Source: Desulfatirhabdium butyrativorans DSM 18734
GTDB lineage: Bacteria > Desulfobacterota > Desulfobacteria > Desulfobacterales > Desulfatirhabdiaceae
Direction: 5' to 3'
DNA length: 36,454 nucleotides
NCBI RefSeq assembly: GCF_000429925.1
Contig: NZ_AUCU01000043.1
Span: 1 to 36,454, forward strand
A program made the translations under genes and the position numbers. This document shows, in pieces, positions 32,693 through 36,454 of the stretch. Under the pieces are notes generated by a model that saw only the letters and a program-made list of their open reading frames with translations, was not told the DNA's origin and made no database searches. Within the stretch, counting starts at the first letter, position 1. The number at the start of each line of letters is the position of its first letter.

Positions 32693-34213
32693 ATGGATTT
32701 GGGAGGATTGGTCGCTCGAAACGCGCGGATGCTGCCGGAAAAAGAGGCCCTTGTCTATGCCGAAAACCGCTATTCGTGGAAGCAGGTGAACGAAATCGTC
32801 AATACGGTGGCAAACGACTTGATGGCCAAGGGCATTGGCAAAGGCGAGAAAGTTGCCATGTGGATGTACAATTCGGACCTGTTTCTCTTCGCCTTTTACG
32901 GCATTGTCAAAGCCGGAGCCGTCGCCGTTCCCGTCAATTTCCGGCTGACCCCGCGGGAAGCCGAATATATCTTCGACAACTGTGATGCCACAGCCCTCGT
33001 TGCCGACGATATCTTCGGCGACGCTGTCGCCGAAATGCGGCCGAGGTTAAACAAAGTCAGGGCCTGGTATACGGCTGGAGAAGGCCGCTTCGATGGCATG
33101 ATCCCCCTGGGCCATGTGTTCGAAGAGGGAAACCGGACAGAGCCGCCGATCGTGGTGGATGAATTCGACGAAAGCGAAATCATCTACACATCGGGTACGA
33201 CCGGCAAACCCAAGGGGGCGCTCTTTGTGCATCACAACCAGATGGTGGTCACAGCCACAATGCTCTCCCTTATCGGTCTGCAACCCGGGGACCGGATTCT
33301 GCATGCAGCGCCGATGTTTCATTCCGCGGAGCTCAACCTCTACATGAACCCCACCACGTATGTCGGGGGCACCCATGTGGTGATGCGTGAATTCCATCCC
33401 CTGCGCGTACTCGAATGCATCCAGAAGGAAAGAATCACCCAATTTTTCGGTGCGCCGATCATGTACGCTCTCATGATGGGCATGCCCAATTTCGACACAT
33501 TCGATCTGTCCTCGGTACGCCACTTCGGATATGGAGCCGCACCCATGGCAGCCGAGTCCGTCAGACAAATGATCACCCGGTTCAAGACGGACCGATTCTT
33601 CTGTCTGTGCGGTCTAACCGAAGGAGGACCCGGCGGCATAGCGCTTTATCCGGAAGATCAGATTCGCAAAGCCGGGGCAGGCGGAAAATACATCGTCAAC
33701 ATGGAATCCCGGCTCGTCGATATCGATGGAAACACCATCACCAAACCGGGTGTTGTCGGCGAACTGGTCCTCAAGGGCGAAACCTGCATGCGCGGATACT
33801 ACAACAATCCAAAGGCCACGGCTGAAACGATCCGGGATGGCTGGGTCCATACCGGCGATTTGGGCAAGATGGACGAGGAAGGCTACATCACGCTGGTGGA
33901 TCGTATCAAGGACATGATCATTACCGGAGGTGAGAACGTTTACAGCAAGGAAGTCGAGGATGCGATTTACGAGCATCCGGCTGTTGCCGAGGCGGTTATC
34001 ATCGGCATCCCGCATCCGCAATGGGGGGAAACGGTCGCTTGTATTGCGGTGCTTCACAAGGACAGAACTCTGGAACTCGAAGAATTGCGGGATTTTCTGA
34101 AAACACGGCTTGCGGAATACAAGATACCGCGAAAGCTTGAAATCGTGCCGGGTCTTCCACGGAATGTTTCCGGGAAAGTATTGAAGTACCAGTTGCGGGA
34201 ACGGTTTCAATAA
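32693..34213 (+). CDS. Acyl-CoA synthetase (AMP-forming, AMP-binding family)
   Basis: The 506-residue enzyme activates a carboxylic acid to its AMP ester and then to acyl-CoA. Family motifs are IIYTSGTTGKPKGALFVHHNQ (about residues 162-180, phosphate-binding), APMFHSAEL, YGAAPMAAE, YYNNPKATAE, DGWVHTGDLGKMDEEGYITLVDRIKDMIITGGENVYSKEVEDAI and the catalytic-lysine end NVSGKVLKYQLRERF. AAAGGAGA precedes ATG 32693. It is closer to medium/long-chain or aromatic acid ligases (FadD/CaiC style) than to acetyl-CoA synthetase, which is much longer. The substrate is unknown. It is isolated by a spacer from the minus-strand gene at 32137, so its own promoter is expected. Confidence 0.92.
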   Translation: MDLGGLVARNARMLPEKEALVYAENRYSWKQVNEIVNTVANDLMAKGIGKGEKVAMWMYNSDLFLFAFYGIVKAGAVAVPVNFRLTPREAEYIFDNCDATALVADDIFGDAVAEMRPRLNKVRAWYTAGEGRFDGMIPLGHVFEEGNRTEPPIVVDEFDESEIIYTSGTTGKPKGALFVHHNQMVVTATMLSLIGLQPGDRILHAAPMFHSAELNLYMNPTTYVGGTHVVMREFHPLRVLECIQKERITQFFGAPIMYALMMGMPNFDTFDLSSVRHFGYGAAPMAAESVRQMITRFKTDRFFCLCGLTEGGPGGIALYPEDQIRKAGAGGKYIVNMESRLVDIDGNTITKPGVVGELVLKGETCMRGYYNNPKATAETIRDGWVHTGDLGKMDEEGYITLVDRIKDMIITGGENVYSKEVEDAIYEHPAVAEAVIIGIPHPQWGETVACIAVLHKDRTLELEELRDFLKTRLAEYKIPRKLEIVPGLPRNVSGKVLKYQLRERFQ

Positions 34214-34239
34214 AGAGGATGTTCTCGTGAAAATAGGAT

Positions 34240-34320
34240 AGTGGGCAGTGGGCAGTGGGCAGTGGGCAGTGGGCAGTGGGCAGTGAGCGGTGAGCGGTGG
34301 GCGGTGGGCGGTAGATAGTG
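34240..34320. repeat. Heptamer array (GGGCAGT and variants)
   Basis: About eleven units run from GGGCAGT (six near-exact) through GAGCGGT and GGGCGGT to a degenerate end that meets the inverted-repeat element at 34318. It starts 27 bp after the acyl-CoA synthetase stop. Confidence 0.92.
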
Positions 34321-34444
34321 GCTGAACGGAAAACCCCTATTCGGAGCAGCGCGTCGCCTGCGGGCAGGCAATTTTGCGATACAGCGTGAAACAGTCCGCC
34401 CTCCGGCTCAGGTTGTAACCAAAACTGGGTTTCCGTTCAGGCAC
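34318..34444. repeat. Inverted-repeat (MITE-like) element, longest copy
   Basis: This 127-bp element is bounded by GTGGCTGAACGGAAAACCCC and the inverse of GTGCCTGAACGGAAACCC. Its interior shows 'gcctgcgggcaggcaattttgcgatacagcgtgaaacag' in two parts, shared with 13887-13960 (left half) and 5161-5221 (right half). There is no coding capacity. No target-site duplication is obvious, because a heptamer array borders it. Confidence 0.8.
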
Positions 34445-34509
34445 TGGATACCTGGCCTATTTTCATCCACGGGGAAGACGCCCTCGCCATGAACATTTTG
34501 CAGAGTCGT

Positions 34510-36078
34510 TCAGGTTCCTTCAGCTGAATTCTTGTGAAAAGCCCCGTCCGGCATCTCCTGCAAGGCATTCTGCAACCGATCCCCGGGACATTCGGAAGGC
34601 TTTTGGAACCGACCCAACACATCCTGCATGCACCGGGATAGATCCTGCAGGCGATAGGGTTTTCCCAGAAAGGCACTGGGCGGATCGATGGGGCCACCCG
34701 CTTCCATCACATGCGCCTCATCGTATCCGCTCGAAAGAATGACAACCACCTGGGGATCGACGGCCCTGAGGCCGGCAAGGGTCTCCCAGCCGTTCATGCC
34801 CGGCATGGTCAAATCGCTGATCACCACATCGATGGATTGGTGATGGCGTTCGAAAAGCTCGATGCCTTCCTTCCCCCCTCGGGCCTTGATCACCTCGTAA
34901 CCAAGCCGCTTCAGCATCATCTCCGCAATATCCCGCACCATGTCCTCGTCATCGATCAGCAACACACCGATGTTTTTCGGATATTGTTGCATCATCGACA
35001 CCGGATGGGGCATGGTATCCGAAGGCTTTCCCTGAAATACAGGCAAATAGACCCGAAAAACACTTCCTTGATTCAGCGCAGTCCCGACGGTAATACATCC
35101 ACCGTAAGCCCGCAGAATGCCGAGAAGTGCCGGCAGGCCCATTCCACGCCCCATCAACTTGGTCGTATAGAACGGCTCGAACAGCTTTTCGATATCCGCC
35201 TCGATCACCCCGCAACCATGATCTTCCACGATCATGCAACCGTAACGGGTATCATCCGGATACCAGTCAACGGGAAACCGGTGCCTTGAATCGATTTGTG
35301 CGGGTTCAACCGTATCGACGGCGATCCGGATGACTCCCGCCCCCTCCCCGGAAGCCTCCCAGGCATTGATCACCAGGTTGGCCAGCATGTTTCGAACCAT
35401 TTCCCCATCGGCAAGCACAACCGGCCCCTCCTGTGGAAAATCGGTTTCGAAGCTTACCGTCTTCGGTGCACTTGCAAGCAGTTGTGGCAGGCTGTTTTTG
35501 CAAACGCCACACAAATCGATTGCGCATCGGGCGCCTGAAATCTGCCCCAAATAGGTCAACATCGTGCGGCTGATATCGGAGGCCTTTCGGGATGCCTCCC
35601 GTATTTTCCGGAGTGTGGCAAAAACCTTCGCGTTTTCAGGAACCTGATTCATCGCAAGTTCCAGACCGCCGACAACGACCTGCAACTGGTTGTTGAAATG
35701 ATGGGCAATGGCTGCAGCCATCCGGGCCAGACTGTCGGATCGCTGCAACTGGCGGTTGATCCGCGCTAGCCTTTCCTTTTCGGCCTCCGCTGCCTTGCGC
35801 TTGCTGATATCCCGGCTGACCCCCAGAACACCGACGGCTTTGCCCCGGGCATCCCGTACAAAGGACAGGGTGCTTTCCACCCAAAAGGCCGTGCCATCCT
35901 TCTTGTATTCTTCGAGTTCGATGGTCCTCGTTCTCATCGGATCGGCAGCACCGGTTTGTTCCAGCGCCATTTCTTCCGCAAAAACCTGGAGCGCCTTCTG
36001 GAACGACTCCGGCGTCATGGAATCCTGGATCGGTCGTTCGACCACCTCATCAACCGTCGCGCCATACATCCGCTCCAC
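34510..36078 (-). CDS. Hybrid sensor histidine kinase (PAS-HisKA-HATPase-REC), 5' end missing
   Basis: The 522-residue frame is shown from GTG 36078. It contains a PAS/PAC domain (about 1-95), a phosphoacceptor helix AIAHHFNNQL with His126, an ATPase domain (about 220-355) with N-box NLVINAWEAS, VEDHGCGV, FEPFYTTK and GRGMGLPALLG, and a C-terminal receiver with DDEDMVRD, Asp422 in ISDLTMPGMNGW, and LGKPY. The GTG has no ribosome site. In the same frame the codons before it read RIFIYASPSVERMYG, typical PAS sequence, so the true gene began further upstream. The frame ends at a TAA (36147-36145) inside a hairpin cluster, so the PAS N-terminus is lost. It may be a remnant, or could be expressed from a fused upstream start. 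No partner regulator is next to it. Confidence 0.8.
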   Translation of the reverse strand: MERMYGATVDEVVERPIQDSMTPESFQKALQVFAEEMALEQTGAADPMRTRTIELEEYKKDGTAFWVESTLSFVRDARGKAVGVLGVSRDISKRKAAEAEKERLARINRQLQRSDSLARMAAAIAHHFNNQLQVVVGGLELAMNQVPENAKVFATLRKIREASRKASDISRTMLTYLGQISGARCAIDLCGVCKNSLPQLLASAPKTVSFETDFPQEGPVVLADGEMVRNMLANLVINAWEASGEGAGVIRIAVDTVEPAQIDSRHRFPVDWYPDDTRYGCMIVEDHGCGVIEADIEKLFEPFYTTKLMGRGMGLPALLGILRAYGGCITVGTALNQGSVFRVYLPVFQGKPSDTMPHPVSMMQQYPKNIGVLLIDDEDMVRDIAEMMLKRLGYEVIKARGGKEGIELFERHHQSIDVVISDLTMPGMNGWETLAGLRAVDPQVVVILSSGYDEAHVMEAGGPIDPPSAFLGKPYRLQDLSRCMQDVLGRFQKPSECPGDRLQNALQEMPDGAFHKNSAEGT

Positions 36079-36102
36079 GGATGGACTCGCATAAATAAAA
36101 AT

Positions 36103-36175
36103 CCGGCCCCGGAGGGGCCGGTATTGAAAACCCCTGGAAGGGGATTACTATGCCTTGACCCTGAAAGGGTCAAGG
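36103..36175. repeat. Three consecutive perfect hairpins
   Basis: CCGGCCCC-GGA-GGGGCCGG (36103-36121), CCCCT-GGA-AGGGG (36131-36143) and CCTTGACCCT-GAA-AGGGTCAAGG (36153-36175) follow one another, all with GNA loops. The block joins the broken kinase gene to AT-rich DNA. Confidence 0.85.
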
Positions 36176-36454
36176 ATGATTTATTCCAGTTTCAAACAAA
36201 AATAGCTGCAACTATTTAATCCTTTTTCTTTAACCTATTGATATTTATTGCTTACCCAAACAGGATTTCATTTTTGTACTGCTAATTTTTTCTTTTGTTG
36301 TTTTGAGAATGCCTTTATATATTTCTCGGTTTCAATGGCAATGGCTCATCCAATATTTTGTATCGCTTTTGGTATTGCCACAGAATGTTTTTGCAGTGCC
36401 ATTATCGGAGTCGATAGTTTTTCTTAACTGACCCAGTAGTGCACCCTTGATTGA
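36176..36454. other. AT-rich segment with no clear gene
   Basis: Base composition drops sharply to AT-rich here compared with the rest of the window. On the minus strand one frame (about 36400-36260) reads like broken protein sequence, with MALQKHSVAIPKAIQ then a TGA, then AIAIETEKYIKAFSKQQKK. This might be a decayed mobile-element gene. I cannot assign it, and no terminal repeats are seen before the window ends. Confidence 0.4.

Overview
The window looks like a chromosomal segment of an anaerobic, sulfate-reducer-like deltaproteobacterium (Desulfobacterota). The evidence is a periplasmic tetrahaem cytochrome c3, the anaerobic (cobalt-early) cobalamin pathway, a GlcD/GlcF-type hydroxyacid dehydrogenase, and a small protein resembling a family I associate with Desulfovibrio relatives. 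Genes are moderately GC-rich and closely packed, with good Shine-Dalgarno sites. I do not assign a species. No tRNA, rRNA or CRISPR was seen.

Layout. 1-1621: a cut-off coiled-coil gene (-), an unrecognised HExxH protein and an FmdB-type zinc-ribbon protein. 1834-3918: groES-groEL and a strong terminator. 3943-4893: an alpha/beta hydrolase. 5581-18529 (-): a cobalamin operon, transcribed as btuC-btuD-btuF-cbiA-cbiC-cbiL-(nucleoside-recognition membrane protein)-cbiD-cbiET-cobM/cbiF-cbiG-cobJ/cbiH. It is preceded by a promoter (19214-19243), a cobalamin riboswitch (19036-19202) and an intrinsic terminator (18918-18956). 19261-21963 (-): a SNF2 helicase with two SWIM zinc fingers. 22911-26310: glcD, a GlcF-like subunit and a FadR-type regulator, coupled by ATGA overlaps, with candidate operators upstream. 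26696-34213: a MaoC-like hydratase (-), cytochrome c3, a CorC/HlyC-type membrane protein, priA, a small conserved protein (-) and an acyl-CoA synthetase. 34510-36078 (-): a hybrid sensor kinase whose 5' end is missing. It abuts a cluster of hairpins and then AT-rich DNA at the window end.

How the genes work together. The btu-like transporter would import corrinoid, while the cbi enzymes carry precorrin-2 stage intermediates to cobyrinate a,c-diamide. All sit behind one B12-sensing leader, so high B12 should end transcription before btuC. cbiJ, a cobaltochelatase and the late nucleotide-loop genes are not in the window. GlcD, GlcF and the regulator look like an autoregulated lactate- or glycolate-type oxidation unit. 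The acyl-CoA synthetase and MaoC protein point to fatty-acid or acyl-CoA metabolism.

The most unusual trait is the repeat load. Nearly every spacer holds short repeats: heptanucleotide tandem arrays like those known as STRR in cyanobacteria, GTTGTC-type hexamer arrays, a terminal-inverted-repeat element seen four times, 61-, 63- and ~120-bp units, and perfect hairpins. Some enter genes. A heptamer-plus-63-bp repeat sits in frame inside cbiG, and repeats supply the last codons and stop of at least three genes. I saw no single undescribed protein machine. The repeat network and its effect on coding sequence are the main lead.
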